DNA of 64,000 nt from Streptomyces sp. PCS3-D2 (GTDB lineage Bacteria > Actinomycetota > Actinomycetes > Streptomycetales > Streptomycetaceae): the NCBI RefSeq assembly GCF_000612545.2, contig NZ_CP097800.1, forward strand, positions 6,502,001-6,566,000, in the 5' to 3' direction. Below, one piece after another: positions 33,525 through 42,756 of the stretch (positions are counted from its first letter, which is position 1; each line of letters opens with the position of its first letter). The notes beneath the pieces are model-generated. The model saw only the letters and a program-made list of their open reading frames with translations. It did not search any database and had not been told where the DNA came from. Made by a program: the position numbers and the translations under genes.

Positions 33525-34700
33525 ATGCCGATGCCCCAGCACACTCCCGATCCCGCGGACGTCTTCGCCTGGATCGACGCCGCGGAGCGGGCACGGGAGC
33601 ATGCCGGGCTGGTCCGCACCCTGCGCCCCCGGCCGCCGGTGTCGCCGCTGCTGGACCTCGCGAGCAACGACTACCTCGGCCTGTCCCGGCACCCCGAGAC
33701 CGTCCGCGGGGCCCGCGAGGCGGCCGAGGGCTGGGGCGCCGGGGCCACCGGCTCCCGCCTCGTCACCGGCACCACCGAACTCCACGCGGAACTGGAACGG
33801 GAGCTCGCGGCCTTCTGCGGGTTCGAGGCCGCGCTCGTCCTGTCCTCCGGATACGCGGCCAACCTCGCCGCGGTGACGGCGCTCAGCGACCGGGGCACGC
33901 TCGTCGTCTCCGACGCCGGCAACCACGCCTCCATCGTCGACGGCTGCCGACTCTCGCGCGCCGAGACCGCGGTGGTCGCGCACGCCGACCCGGACGCCGC
34001 GCGCAAGGCGCTCGCCGCGCACGCGGGCCGGGCCCTGCTGGTCACCGACTCGGTGTTCTCCGTCGACGGCGACGCCGCTCCGCTGGGAGCCCACGCGGCC
34101 GTGTGCCGGGACGTGGGAGCGGCCCTGCTCGTGGACGACGCCCACGGACTGGGCGTATTGGGTGAGGGCGGCCGTGGTGCGCTGCACGCCGCCGGGCTGG
34201 CCGGCGCGCCCTACGTGGTGGCCACCCTGACCTTGTCGAAGTCGCTGGGCAGCCAGGGAGGTGCCGTGCTCGGCCCGGCCAAGGTGATCAGGCACCTGGT
34301 CAACACGGCGCGCACCTTCATCTTCGACACCGGGCTGGCCCCGGCCGCCGCGGGAGCGGCACTGGCGAGCCTGCGCCTTCTCCGGCGGGAGCCGGAGCGC
34401 GCCGACCGGGCTCGCGCGGTGGCCGACCGGCTGTACGGGAGGCTCACTGCCGCCGGGCTGACCGCGGCCCGGCCGGACGCGGCCGTGGTGTCGGTGCGTG
34501 CCCCGTCGGCTCCGGAGGCGCTGCGCTGGGCCGCCGACTGCCGCGAGGCGGGTCTGTCCGTGGGGTGCTTCCGCCCGCCGTCGGTGCCGGACGGCATCTC
34601 CCGGCTGAGGTTGACCGCCCGGGCCGACCTGACGGGGGAGGAGATCGATCGGGCGGTCACGACGATCGTCGCCACCGCGCCTGCCGGGGCCGCGCCGTAG
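33525..34700 (+). CDS. bioF: 8-amino-7-oxononanoate synthase
   Basis: The 391-residue product joins pimeloyl thioester and L-alanine to KAPA, the first ring-building step of biotin synthesis. PLP-fold motifs are [62 protein letters not shown] and the PLP lysine in [18 protein letters not shown] 33525 is used; ATG 33531 is also possible. It is divergent from bioBAD, and together they supply the late pathway. No pimeloyl-forming genes are in the window. Confidence 0.95.
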   Translation: MPMPQHTPDPADVFAWIDAAERAREHAGLVRTLRPRPPVSPLLDLASNDYLGLSRHPETVRGAREAAEGWGAGATGSRLVTGTTELHAELERELAAFCGFEAALVLSSGYAANLAAVTALSDRGTLVVSDAGNHASIVDGCRLSRAETAVVAHADPDAARKALAAHAGRALLVTDSVFSVDGDAAPLGAHAAVCRDVGAALLVDDAHGLGVLGEGGRGALHAAGLAGAPYVVATLTLSKSLGSQGGAVLGPAKVIRHLVNTARTFIFDTGLAPAAAGAALASLRLLRREPERADRARAVADRLYGRLTAAGLTAARPDAAVVSVRAPSAPEALRWAADCREAGLSVGCFRPPSVPDGISRLRLTARADLTGEEIDRAVTTIVATAPAGAAP

Positions 34701-35000
34701 GGCGGGTCGTGAACGCCGTGCCTGCCCTACGGTGCCCGGCACGCACGCCCGCCGCGTGGTCGGGATCGTCCGAGTACGCCCGGTACGGGACGGTCCTGCG
34801 CCGTGCGAGCGCACGCACCGGACGCCGCGGGGCCCGTCCCTCGGGCGGACGGCGCCACTGTCGCCACACGCCCTGAGAGGGCCGCTGCCGTGGCCGCGAA
34901 GGTCCACCGGGTCACGTCACGAGGCGGGGTCCGCGCCCCCGCTGGGACCGCCCGGCGGGTGGCCTGCGGCGCTGTGCGGTGTGCTGCCGCGGCCCGGGCC
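34701..35000. other. 300-base gap with no recognised gene
   Basis: This convergent space between bioF and the DUF397 gene is GC-rich and has short open frames on both strands, but none has a plausible ribosome site together with protein-like codon use. No long hairpin with a T-run was found. It may mark the edge of the inserted WhiJ-type module. Confidence 0.5.
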
Positions 35001-35231
35001 TTAGGCGGACGCGGGCGCCCCGGTCCGTACGGAGGCGAGGAAGCCGTCCCAGGCCGGGCCGGTGAAGAGTACGGCCGGGCCGTCCGTCCGCTTGGAGTCG
35101 CGGACGGCCAGCAGGCCGCCGCCGAGGACGGCCGCCTCCACGCAGTTGTTCATTCCGGTGCTGCGGCTGCTGCGCCGCCACCGCGGAGCTCTGATCAGAA
35201 GTCCGCCGGTGCTTAAGGGGGTTGCGGACAC
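35001..35231 (-). CDS. DUF397 protein of a WhiJ-type module, with TTA codon
   Basis: The 76-residue product has the DUF397 pattern RAPRWRRSSRSTGMNNCVEAA, then VAVRDSK-type LLAVRDSKRTDGP and PAWDGFLASVRTG near the end. Such proteins are encoded beside XRE/DUF5753 regulators in many copies per Streptomyces genome and affect development and antibiotic production. GTG 35231 has GAGGAGG nine bases upstream. Codon 6 (35216-35214) is TTA, the rare leucine codon read by the bldA tRNA, so expression is probably developmentally timed. The gene follows the regulator by 13 bases. Confidence 0.88.
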   Translation of the reverse strand: MSATPLSTGGLLIRAPRWRRSSRSTGMNNCVEAAVLGGGLLAVRDSKRTDGPAVLFTGPAWDGFLASVRTGAPASA

Positions 35232-35244
35232 GGGGGTGCCTCCT

Positions 35245-36129
35245 CTACGCGTCGTCAGCGAGTGAGCTGATGAGTTCACAAGAGTCCTGGGGCGGCAGGG
35301 CGTGCGCCTGAATGGTGCGGAACGCGGCGCCGTACGCCTCTAGGTCTTCCTTCCGCTCCAGATAGAGGCTACTCGTCAAATGGTCGAGTACCACCACATC
35401 CAGATCGGAGATGTTCGTAAATGAGAAAATGACGAACGGTCCGGTGAGGCCGAGATGGCCACCCACACTGAACGGCAGTACCTGGACGTTCACCTGGGGG
35501 AGCTGTGCCACCTGCGCCAGGTGCCGCAGCTGCTCCGCCATCACCCCGGGCCCGCCGATCTGGCGGCGCAGCACCGCCTCGTCCAGCACCGCGCTCAGCT
35601 CCAGCGGCGGATCGGCCCGCAGTACCGCCTGCCGGGCCAGTCGTACGTCGACCAGCGCGTCCACCTTCGGTTCCGGAAGCCCGCCGAGCGCGGCCCGGGT
35701 CACGGCCCGTGCGTACTCGGGGGTCTGCAGCAGCCCGGGCACCACCGACAGTTCCACCGTACGGGCGGACCGGGCTCCCGCCTCCAGGCTGATGAAGTCC
35801 CGGTACTCCTGGGGCAGCAGCCCCCGGTAGTCGTGCCACCACTGCCGTCCCCGCCCCGTGTCGCCGCCCGTTCCGGGGCCTGCGGCCGAGGCGGACAGGG
35901 CCTCCAGCAAAGCGCGTTGCTCCGGGCTCACGACCTCCCCGTAGGCGTCGAGGAGCAGCCGGATGTCCTCCGGTTTCACGCCGCTGCGGCCCGTCTCGAT
36001 GCGGCTGATTTTCGACTGGTGCCATCCCACGATCCGGGCGGCCTCACCACTGGTGAGGCCCGACCGGTCACGCAGGGCACGCAGTTCCTCGCCGAGCTTG
36101 CGTCGGCGCACCGCGGGACCGTGCTGCAC
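35245..36129 (-). CDS. XRE-family regulator with DUF5753 domain (WhiJ type)
   Basis: The 294-residue product has a helix-turn-helix (RRKLGEELRALRDRSGLTSGEAARIVGWHQSKISRIETG, about residues 9-60) followed by a DUF5753 domain (about 105-285) with QEYRDFISLEAGARSARTVE, PGLLQTPEYARAV and the late TGPFVIFSFTNISDLDVVVLDH. GTG 36129 has AAGGAGG eight bases upstream. The conserved segment near 35420 uses AT-rich codons unlike its surroundings. It is transcribed with DUF397 and divergent from the RsbW-like gene, the classic WhiJ/AbaA-type cluster. Confidence 0.92.
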   Translation of the reverse strand: MQHGPAVRRRKLGEELRALRDRSGLTSGEAARIVGWHQSKISRIETGRSGVKPEDIRLLLDAYGEVVSPEQRALLEALSASAAGPGTGGDTGRGRQWWHDYRGLLPQEYRDFISLEAGARSARTVELSVVPGLLQTPEYARAVTRAALGGLPEPKVDALVDVRLARQAVLRADPPLELSAVLDEAVLRRQIGGPGVMAEQLRHLAQVAQLPQVNVQVLPFSVGGHLGLTGPFVIFSFTNISDLDVVVLDHLTSSLYLERKEDLEAYGAAFRTIQAHALPPQDSCELISSLADDA

Positions 36130-36200
36130 GCCCGCCTCCTTCCACCGGCGCAGGTCGCACCAGTTTGCCGTCCAAATACGTTCTTCCGTAGCAGAGTTCA

Positions 36201-36226
36201 CTGCATCGGGCGACAGATATATGCAG
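36201..36226. promoter_or_regulatory. Inverted repeat CTGCAT-N14-ATGCAG in WhiJ-module promoter
   Basis: CTGCAT (36201-36206) and ATGCAG (36221-36226) lie in the AT-rich 196-base spacer between the XRE gene (start 36129) and the RsbW-like gene (start 36326). A site for the XRE protein would fit here. No consensus was available to test it. Confidence 0.35.
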
Positions 36227-36325
36227 ATCTTTGGGGAAAAGCAGATGTGGCGGCACGATGGGTGGCAGTCTGGCGTCCAGCACAGATCCGGGGCGATTCC
36301 GCTCCGGTGGGAAAGGGACGTCGCC

Positions 36326-36772
36326 ATGGCAGACCACCAGGAAGCATCCATCACTCTGCCGAGCGATCCCGCCTCGGTGGCCGCTGCCCGACGCTATGTC
36401 GGGGAGGTGCTGGGCGCATGGGGGCTGCCCGAAGACGCCGAGGCCGCGGACAGTATCCGGCTGATCGTCTCAGAGCTCGCCACCAACGCCGTGCAGCATA
36501 CTTTCGGCCAGTCGCCGACCTTCACCGTCGACCTCCGTCTGGAGCGCGAGGAGTGGCTGCGGGTCGGGGTGACCGACAGCTGTCCGCGCCGGCCCAAGCG
36601 GCTTCCGGCCGCCGTCCAGCAGGACAACGGCCGCGGGCTGGTCATCATCCGCTGGCTCGCCGTGGAGGCGGGGGGCCGGCTCTCGGTCACCCCCGCCGAG
36701 GACGGCGGCAAGACGGTCTGGATCGCGCTGCCCTGGACCGCGGCCGCGCCGGCCGCCGCCAGGGGCTGCTGA
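36326..36772 (+). CDS. RsbW-like ATP-binding protein (HATPase_c)
   Basis: The 148-residue product is a stand-alone GHKL ATPase of the anti-sigma-factor kinase type. The N box is IRLIVSELATNAVQHTF (near residue 50), with VGVTDSCPRRPKRL and DNGRGLVIIRWLAVEAGG as G1/G2 boxes. Streptomyces genomes carry dozens of these, many beside WhiJ-type regulators. It may bind a sigma factor or act in a partner switch, but no sigma or STAS gene is adjacent. ATG 36326 has GAAAGGGA upstream. Confidence 0.9.
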   Translation: MADHQEASITLPSDPASVAAARRYVGEVLGAWGLPEDAEAADSIRLIVSELATNAVQHTFGQSPTFTVDLRLEREEWLRVGVTDSCPRRPKRLPAAVQQDNGRGLVIIRWLAVEAGGRLSVTPAEDGGKTVWIALPWTAAAPAAARGC

Positions 36773-36803
36773 CCGCAGGTCGCACCGCCGAACCCACCAC
36801 GAA

Positions 36804-36830
36804 CGCCGGGCGGCCCTCGGGCCCCCGGCG
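36804..36830 (+). terminator. Hairpin after the RsbW-like gene
   Basis: CGCCGGG (36804-36810) pairs with CCCGGCG (36824-36830), with an inner GGCCC/GGGCC segment after one mismatch. It lies 32 bases after the stop codon. Confidence 0.55.
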
Positions 36831-36831
36831 T

Positions 36832-36870
36832 CTTCCGTATACGGAAGTCCCGGCCGGCGGGCCGCCGGCC
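36832..36870. repeat. 16-bp palindrome CTTCCGTATACGGAAG and adjacent GC hairpin
   Basis: The palindrome at 36832-36847 is perfect with no spacer. GGCCGGCG (36852-36859) then pairs with CGCCGGCC (36863-36870) across a three-base loop. They lie in the 334-base space before urease. They may be terminator parts or an operator. Confidence 0.5.
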
Positions 36871-36888
36871 CGAACCGGGTGCCTTCCC

Positions 36889-36914
36889 GAAACGTGGGTT
36901 AACTCTGCGGAAAA
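36889..36914 (+). promoter_or_regulatory. Possible GlnR box upstream of urease
   Basis: TTAAC (36899-36903), six bases, then GAAAA (36910-36914) match the GlnR pattern gTnAC-n6-GaAAc at seven of nine fixed positions. A GAAAC sits just before (36889-36893). It is about 190 bases upstream of ureA. GlnR controls nitrogen genes, including urease, in Streptomyces. Confidence 0.45.
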
Positions 36915-37044
36915 GATCGGCCCATAGCGTGGCGGGCACGTGCGTCCGCCATTGATCACCCATCGGCCGGTAAAGCCGCGGTCGGCGCAACGGAAAGCCT
37001 TCCCCTGCGTTGGGCAAGAGACGCTTGGGTCGGAAATGCGCAGG

Positions 37045-37059
37045 TCAACAGAGTGTTGA
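37045..37059. promoter_or_regulatory. Inverted repeat TCAACA-N3-TGTTGA before ureA
   Basis: A perfect 6-bp inverted repeat (37045-37050 and 37054-37059) lies 48-62 bases before the ureA start, next to a TATAAG that could be a -10 element (37065-37070). It is a candidate operator for the urease promoter. Confidence 0.4.
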
Positions 37060-37106
37060 ACGCCTATAAGGTCACCTCGGCGTGAAGTCGATCTTGTCCC
37101 GGAAGC

Positions 37107-37421
37107 ATGGTGATACGAGTGCAACTGACACCGCACGAACAGGAGCGACTGCTCCTCCACGTGGCCGCGGACGTGGCCGAGAAGCGGAGGGCGCGCGGAG
37201 TGCGCCTGAACCATCCCGAGGCGGTGGCGCTGATCACTTCGCACATCCTCGAAGGGGCCCGCGACGGCCGGACGGTGGCCGAGCTCATGGCCTCCGGCCG
37301 CACCGTGCTGACCCGGGCCGAGGTCATGGAGGGGATCCCCGAGATGATCCACGACGTGCAGGTCGAGGCGACCTTCCCGGACGGCACGAAACTCGTCACG
37401 GTCCACGACCCCATCGTCTGA
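37107..37421 (+). CDS. ureA: Urease subunit gamma
   Basis: The 104-residue product matches UreA over its whole length: [79 protein letters not shown]. It forms part of the (alpha-beta-gamma)3 urease that splits urea to ammonia and carbamate. The start is uncertain. ATG 37107 and GTG 37110 sit close to GGAAG at 37101, and GTG 37119 gives the commonest N-terminus (VQLTPHEQ). It opens ureABCFGD. Confidence 0.96.
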   Translation: MVIRVQLTPHEQERLLLHVAADVAEKRRARGVRLNHPEAVALITSHILEGARDGRTVAELMASGRTVLTRAEVMEGIPEMIHDVQVEATFPDGTKLVTVHDPIV

Positions 37422-37437
37422 CAAGGAGTACCCCCGC

Positions 37438-37749
37438 ATGATCCCCGGCGAAATCGCCTTCGGGGAGGGCCCGGTACTGCTCAACGAGGGCCGCCCCGTC
37501 ACCCGTCTCACCGTGCTCAACTCCGCCGACCGGCCCGTCCAGGTCGGCTCCCACTACCACTTCGCCGAGGCCAACCCCGGCCTCGACTTCGACCGTGCCG
37601 CGGCCCACGGGCTGCGCCTCAACGTCCCCGCCGGTACGGCCGTCCGCTTCGAGCCGGGCATCCCGGCGGCGGTGGAACTCGTCCCGCTGGCGGGCTCGCG
37701 GACCGTACCGGGACTGCGCGGCGAGACCGGAGGGCCGCTCGATGGCTGA
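37438..37749 (+). CDS. ureB: Urease subunit beta
   Basis: The 103-residue product matches Ure[68 protein letters not shown]. It packs against the catalytic alpha subunit. An AAGGAG ribosome site lies 11 bases upstream of the ATG. Its end overlaps the ureC start by eight bases, so the subunits are coupled. Confidence 0.96.
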   Translation: MIPGEIAFGEGPVLLNEGRPVTRLTVLNSADRPVQVGSHYHFAEANPGLDFDRAAAHGLRLNVPAGTAVRFEPGIPAAVELVPLAGSRTVPGLRGETGGPLDG

Positions 37750-39463
37750 GATCTCCCGCCAGGTGTACGCCGACCTCTTCGGGCCGACGACCGGCGACCG
37801 GATCCGGCTCGCCGACACCGACCTCTTCGTCGAGATCGAGCAGGACCTCGGCGGCGGCCCCGGCCGCTCCGGCGACGAAGCCGTCTTCGGCGGCGGCAAG
37901 GTCATCCGCGAATCCATGGGCCAGGCCCGCACCACCCGCGCCGAGGGCGCACCCGACACGGTGATCACCGGGGTCGTGATCCTCGACCACTGGGGCATCG
38001 TCAAGGCCGACCTCGGCATCCGCGACGGTCGGATCTGCGGCATCGGCAAGGCCGGCAACCCCGACACCATGGACGGCGTCGACCCGGCACTGGTCATCGG
38101 TCCCGAGACCGAGATCATCGCGGGCAACGGGAAGATCGTCACCGCCGGGGCCATCGACGCCCACGTGCACTTCATCTCCCCGACCGTCGTCGACGAGGCC
38201 CTCGCCTCCGGGATCACCACCCTGGTCGGCGGCGGTACCGGACCGGCCGAGGGCACCAAGGCCACCACCGTCACCCCCGGCCCCTGGCACCTGGCCCGGA
38301 TGTTCGCGGCGCTGGAGGCCTACCCGGTCAACATCGGCCTCCTCGGCAAGGGCAACACCACCTCGCGCGAGGCGATGCACTCCCAGCTGCGGGGCGGAGC
38401 CCTCGGATTCAAGATCCACGAGGACTGGGGAGCCACCCCCGCGGCCATCGACGCCTGCCTCGGCGTCTGCGACGAGACCGGCGCCCAGGTCGCCATCCAC
38501 ACCGACACGCTCAACGAGGCGGGCTTCGTCGCCGACACCCTCGCGGCCATCGCCGGGCGGACCATCCACTCCTACCACACCGAGGGCGCGGGCGGCGGGC
38601 ACGCACCCGACATCATCACCGTGGTCTCCGAGCCGAACGTCCTGCCCAGCTCCACCAACCCCACCCGGCCGCACACCGTCAACACCGTCGAGGAACACCT
38701 CGACATGCTGATGGTCTGCCACCACCTCAACCCGGCCGTCCCCGAGGACCTCGCCTTCGCCGAGTCCCGCATCCGACCCTCGACGATCGCCGCCGAGGAC
38801 GTGCTGCACGACCTCGGCGCCATCTCCATCATCTCCTCCGACTCCCAGGCCATGGGCCGTGTCGGCGAGGTCGTGCTGCGCACCTGGCAGACCGCCCACG
38901 TGATGAAGCGGCGACGCGGATTCCTCCCCGGCGACGGACCCGCCGACAACCACCGGGCCCGCCGCTACGTCGCCAAGTACACGATCAACCCCGCCGTGGC
39001 CCAGGGGATCGCCCGCGACGTCGGCTCGGTCGAGACCGGCAAACTCGCCGACCTGGTGCTGTGGAACCCTGCCTTCTTCGGCGTCAAGCCCGAGCTCGTC
39101 ATCAAGGGCGGCCAGATCGCCTACGCGCAGATGGGCGACGCGAACGCCTCCATCCCCACCCCGCAGCCCGTCCTGCCCCGGCCGATGTTCGGCAGCCACG
39201 GCCGCGCCCCCGGCCTGAACTCGCTGAACTTCACGGCCCAGGCCGCGCTCGACGACGGCCTGCCCGAACGGCTCGGACTCGGCAAGCGGTTCACCGCCAT
39301 AGAGAACACGCGGAAGGTGACCAAGGCGGACATGCGCAACAACGACGCCATGCCGCGGGTCGAGGTCGACGCCGACACCTTCACCGTCACCATCGACGGC
39401 GAAGCGATCGAACCGGCGCCCGCCGCGGAACTGCCCATGGCCCAGCGCTACTTCCTCTTCTGA
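37742..39463 (+). CDS. ureC: Urease subunit alpha, catalytic
   Basis: The 573-residue product holds the di-nickel centre. Visible ligands are HVHFISP (two His), the carbamylated lysine in [12 protein letters not shown], the His in [13 protein letters not shown], and [16 protein letters not shown]. The flap [21 protein letters not shown] carries the catalytic His. Length and motifs are complete, so the enzyme should be active if nickel is supplied. The urea-derived ammonia feeds nitrogen metabolism. Confidence 0.97.
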   Translation: MAEISRQVYADLFGPTTGDRIRLADTDLFVEIEQDLGGGPGRSGDEAVFGGGKVIRESMGQARTTRAEGAPDTVITGVVILDHWGIVKADLGIRDGRICGIGKAGNPDTMDGVDPALVIGPETEIIAGNGKIVTAGAIDAHVHFISPTVVDEALASGITTLVGGGTGPAEGTKATTVTPGPWHLARMFAALEAYPVNIGLLGKGNTTSREAMHSQLRGGALGFKIHEDWGATPAAIDACLGVCDETGAQVAIHTDTLNEAGFVADTLAAIAGRTIHSYHTEGAGGGHAPDIITVVSEPNVLPSSTNPTRPHTVNTVEEHLDMLMVCHHLNPAVPEDLAFAESRIRPSTIAAEDVLHDLGAISIISSDSQAMGRVGEVVLRTWQTAHVMKRRRGFLPGDGPADNHRARRYVAKYTINPAVAQGIARDVGSVETGKLADLVLWNPAFFGVKPELVIKGGQIAYAQMGDANASIPTPQPVLPRPMFGSHGRAPGLNSLNFTAQAALDDGLPERLGLGKRFTAIENTRKVTKADMRNNDAMPRVEVDADTFTVTIDGEAIEPAPAAELPMAQRYFLF

Positions 39464-39476
39464 TGGGGTCCGCCAC

Positions 39477-40151
39477 ATGAGCCTCGCCGCGCTCCTCGTC
39501 CTCGCGGACGGCCGGTTCCCCGCAGGCGGCCACGCCCACTCCGGCGGGGCCGAGGCCGCCTGCAAGGCCGGCCGGATCCACGACGCCGCCACCCTGGAGG
39601 ACTTCTGCCGCGGCCGGCTGCACACCGCCGGGCTCACCGCGGCGGCCCTCGCCGCGGCGGCCGCCGTCGGGCTCGACCCCGCCGTGCTCGACTCCGCGGC
39701 CGACGCCCGCACCCCGTCGCCCGCCTTGCGCACCGCGGCGCGGCGGCTGGGCCGCCAGCTGCTGCGGGCCGCGCGGGCCACCTGGCCCGACCCCGGCCTG
39801 GAGCAGCTGGCCGCGGCGTTCCCGCGCGGCGCCCACCAGCCCGTCGTGCTCGGCCTCACCGCCCGGGCGGCCGGGCTCGGGCCGCTCGACGCCGCCCACG
39901 TGGCGGCGTACGAGAGCGTCGGCGGACCGGCGACCGCCACCGTGCGGCTGCTGGGCCTGGACCCCTTCGAGGCGAGCGGGGTGCTGGCCCGACTCGCCCC
40001 CCAGCTCGACGCGGTCGCGGCCCGGGCCGCCGAGGCCGCCCACCAGGCCCTGCTGGACGGGCCAGGAGCCCTGCCCGCGGCCTCCTCGCCGCTGCTGGAG
40101 ATCACGGCCGAGGTCCATGCCGACTGGCCGGTCCGGCTGTTCGCCTCCTGA
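39477..40151 (+). CDS. ureF: Urease accessory protein UreF
   Basis: The 224-residue product is an all-helical Ure[24 protein letters not shown] is the family start, and the C-terminal part has [27 protein letters not shown]. UreF bridges UreD and UreG and gates nickel delivery to UreC. The ATG at 39477 lies 14 bases after ureC. The Ala content is very high but the reading frame is clean. Confidence 0.93.
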   Translation: MSLAALLVLADGRFPAGGHAHSGGAEAACKAGRIHDAATLEDFCRGRLHTAGLTAAALAAAAAVGLDPAVLDSAADARTPSPALRTAARRLGRQLLRAARATWPDPGLEQLAAAFPRGAHQPVVLGLTARAAGLGPLDAAHVAAYESVGGPATATVRLLGLDPFEASGVLARLAPQLDAVAARAAEAAHQALLDGPGALPAASSPLLEITAEVHADWPVRLFAS

Positions 40152-40188
40152 CCGACCGCCGCACCCCTTCGACCCCCGGGAGCCCCCG

Positions 40189-40880
<692 letters not shown>

Positions 40881-40884
<4 letters not shown>

Positions 40885-41666
40885 CCACGGCGCCCCCCGC
40901 CCCCCGGCCCGCCGCCGGAGTACGGGCCACCGCCCGCATCCACGCCGTGGCCGACGGGCGGGGCGGGACCGCGCTGCCCCTGCTGGCCGGGGAGGGCCCG
41001 CTCGCCCTGCGCCGCACCCGCGGCCGGGAGGCCGAGGCGGGGGTCGTCCTCGTCGGAGCGATGAGCGCCCCGCTGGGCGGCGACCACCTCACGGTCCGCG
41101 CCACCGCAGGACCCGGGGCCCGGCTGTCCCTGGCCTCGGCGGCGGCCACCCTGGCCCTGCCCGGCCGGGACGGCGAACCCGCCCGCTACGACGTGGAGCT
41201 GGACCTGGACGACGATGCCTCGGTGCGGTGGCTGCCGGAGCCGCTCGTCTCGGTCCGCGGCAGTGACCTGCGGGTGCGCACCCAGGTCCGGCTGGCCCCT
41301 ACCGCGCGCCTGCTGCTGCGCGAGGAGCAGGCGCTGGGACGCCACGGGGAGCCGCCCGGTCTGCTGCGCAGCCGCCTCACCGTCACCCACGGCGGCCGCC
41401 CGCTGCTGGACCAGGAGCTCGCCTGCGGCCCCGGCGCACCCGGCGGCTGGGACGGCCCGGCCGGCCTCGCCGGACACCGGGCCGTCGGCCAGCTCCTCGT
41501 CGTGGACCCCGCCTTCGCGCAGGACCCGCCGCCGGCCGCGGTGCTGGGAGAGTGCGCCGTCGCGACCCCGCTCGCGGGTCCGGCCGTCCTGGTGACGGCC
41601 CTGGCCGGGGACGCCCTCCGGCTGCGCGAGGTCCTCGACGCGGCCTGCCGTACCTATCACCGCTGA
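40881..41666 (+). CDS. ureD: Urease accessory protein UreD/UreH
   Basis: The 261-residue product is a divergent UreD scaffold: [56 protein letters not shown] and the ELACGPG region follow the family. The GTG start overlaps the ureG stop (GTGA at 40881-40884). UreD binds UreC and recruits UreF-UreG. It is the last gene of the operon and is followed by a short tandem repeat. Confidence 0.9.
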
Positions 41667-41674
41667 CGCGGACG

Positions 41675-41734
41675 ACCCGGCCACCGTCGGCCGTACCCGG
41701 CCACCGTCGGCCGTACCCGGCCGTACCCGGCCGT
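41675..41734. repeat. Short tandem repeat after urease operon
   Basis: The 20-base unit ccaccgtcggccgtacccgg occurs at 41681-41700 and 41701-41720. A half unit (ccgtacccgg) and a degenerate piece follow. It lies in the 106-base convergent gap between ureD and the acyltransferase gene. It could be a slippage product. Confidence 0.8.
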
Positions 41735-41772
41735 TCGGCCGCCGCGGCGCAGACCCGTGAGGAGGGGCAGGC

Positions 41773-42483
41773 TCAGCGCGTGCTGCGCCGGGCCCTCTTG
41801 CGCGCCTGCTCCTCCTCGGCCTTCACCTCGGCCGCGTACCGGTCGACGTACTCCTGCCCGGAAAGGCCGAGGATCGCGTACATGATCTCGTCGGTGACCG
41901 CCCGCAGGACGGCGCGCTCGCCCTCCATGCCGGCGTACCGGGAGAAGTCCAGCGGCTCACCGAAGCGGATCGTCACCCGCCGGATGTTGGGGATCTTCTG
42001 GCCGGGCGGCTGGATCTCGAAGGTTCCCACCATCGCGCAGGGGATGACCGGCACCCCGGCGCCCAGGGCCATCGCGGCCACCCCCGCCTTGCCCTTGTAC
42101 AGCCGGCCGTCGTGCGAGCGGGTGCCCTCCGGGTAGATGCCCAGCAGCTCGCCCCTGGCCAGCACGCCCAGCCCCTCGCGCAGGGCGGCCCGGCCGGCGT
42201 CCTTGCCGGACCGGTCCACCGGGATCTGCCCGGCGCTGCGGAAGAACGCCGCGGTCAGCCGGCCCTTGACTCCCGGACCGGTGAAGTACTCGGCCTTCGC
42301 GAGGAAGGTGATCCGACGCGCCAGGATCGCGGGCATCAGGAAGTGGTCGGAGAACGACAGGTGATTGCCCGCGACGATCGCGGCGCCCTGCGCGGGGACG
42401 TTCTCCAGCCCCTCGATCCGCGGCCGGAACAGCAGCCTCAGCAGAGGTCCGAGGAGCACGTGCTTGAGCAAGTGGTAGAACAC
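41773..42483 (-). CDS. 1-acyl-sn-glycerol-3-phosphate acyltransferase (PlsC-like)
   Basis: The 236-residue product has the PlsC blocks: AGNHLSFSDHFLMPA (HxxxxD catalytic motif near residue 40), a GQIPVDRSG segment, YPEGTRSHDGRLYKGKAG and GVPVIPCAMVGT. It is expected to add the second acyl chain in phospholipid synthesis at the membrane. The C-terminus is charged (EEEQARKRARRS). The start is GTG 42483. Streptomyces has several paralogues, so the exact substrate is open. Confidence 0.9.
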   Translation of the reverse strand: MFYHLLKHVLLGPLLRLLFRPRIEGLENVPAQGAAIVAGNHLSFSDHFLMPAILARRITFLAKAEYFTGPGVKGRLTAAFFRSAGQIPVDRSGKDAGRAALREGLGVLARGELLGIYPEGTRSHDGRLYKGKAGVAAMALGAGVPVIPCAMVGTFEIQPPGQKIPNIRRVTIRFGEPLDFSRYAGMEGERAVLRAVTDEIMYAILGLSGQEYVDRYAAEVKAEEEQARKRARRSTR

Positions 42484-42565
42484 CAGGCCGCTCCTGTCGG
42501 TATCCCGTCGTCACGGCCATTTTACGGACGGTGAGCTCCGGGACGAGGGGCGGCGGCGGCCTTCC

Positions 42566-42724
42566 TCAGGTACTGCGTGAGGCGGCCATCCCGGCGGTCA
42601 GAAGCCCCAGCACCACCCAGCCGAACCACAGCCAGCCGTTGCTGCCGAGGACCACCGAGTACGTGGCGACGGCCACCAGTGCGGCGAAGGTCATCACTGC
42701 CATCGCCTTAACGGATCCGGTCAT
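42566..42724 (-). CDS. Small two-helix membrane protein, 52 residues
   Basis: The product begins MTGSVKAMAVMTFAALVAVA and has two hydrophobic segments (about residues 7-24 and 29-46) separated by SNGWLWFG. It ends in TAGMAASRST. ATG 42724 lies 32 bases after the stop of the CtaG-like gene on the same strand, so the two may be cotranscribed. I do not recognise a family. The hydrophobic pattern and normal codon use support a real gene. Confidence 0.65.
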   Translation of the reverse strand: MTGSVKAMAVMTFAALVAVATYSVVLGSNGWLWFGWVVLGLLTAGMAASRST

Positions 42725-42756
42725 GCCCCATGGTGGCGCGCCGGAGCGGGATCGCG

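Noticed and set aside
32118-34907. A longer start for bioB, adding over 500 residues
   Set aside because: The extension is antisense to bioF and has no domain. ATG 33374 starts the BioB family sequence.
34701-35000. Short open frames of 60-100 codons on both strands
   Set aside because: No ribosome sites, no conserved motifs, and biased composition only. Treated as noncoding.
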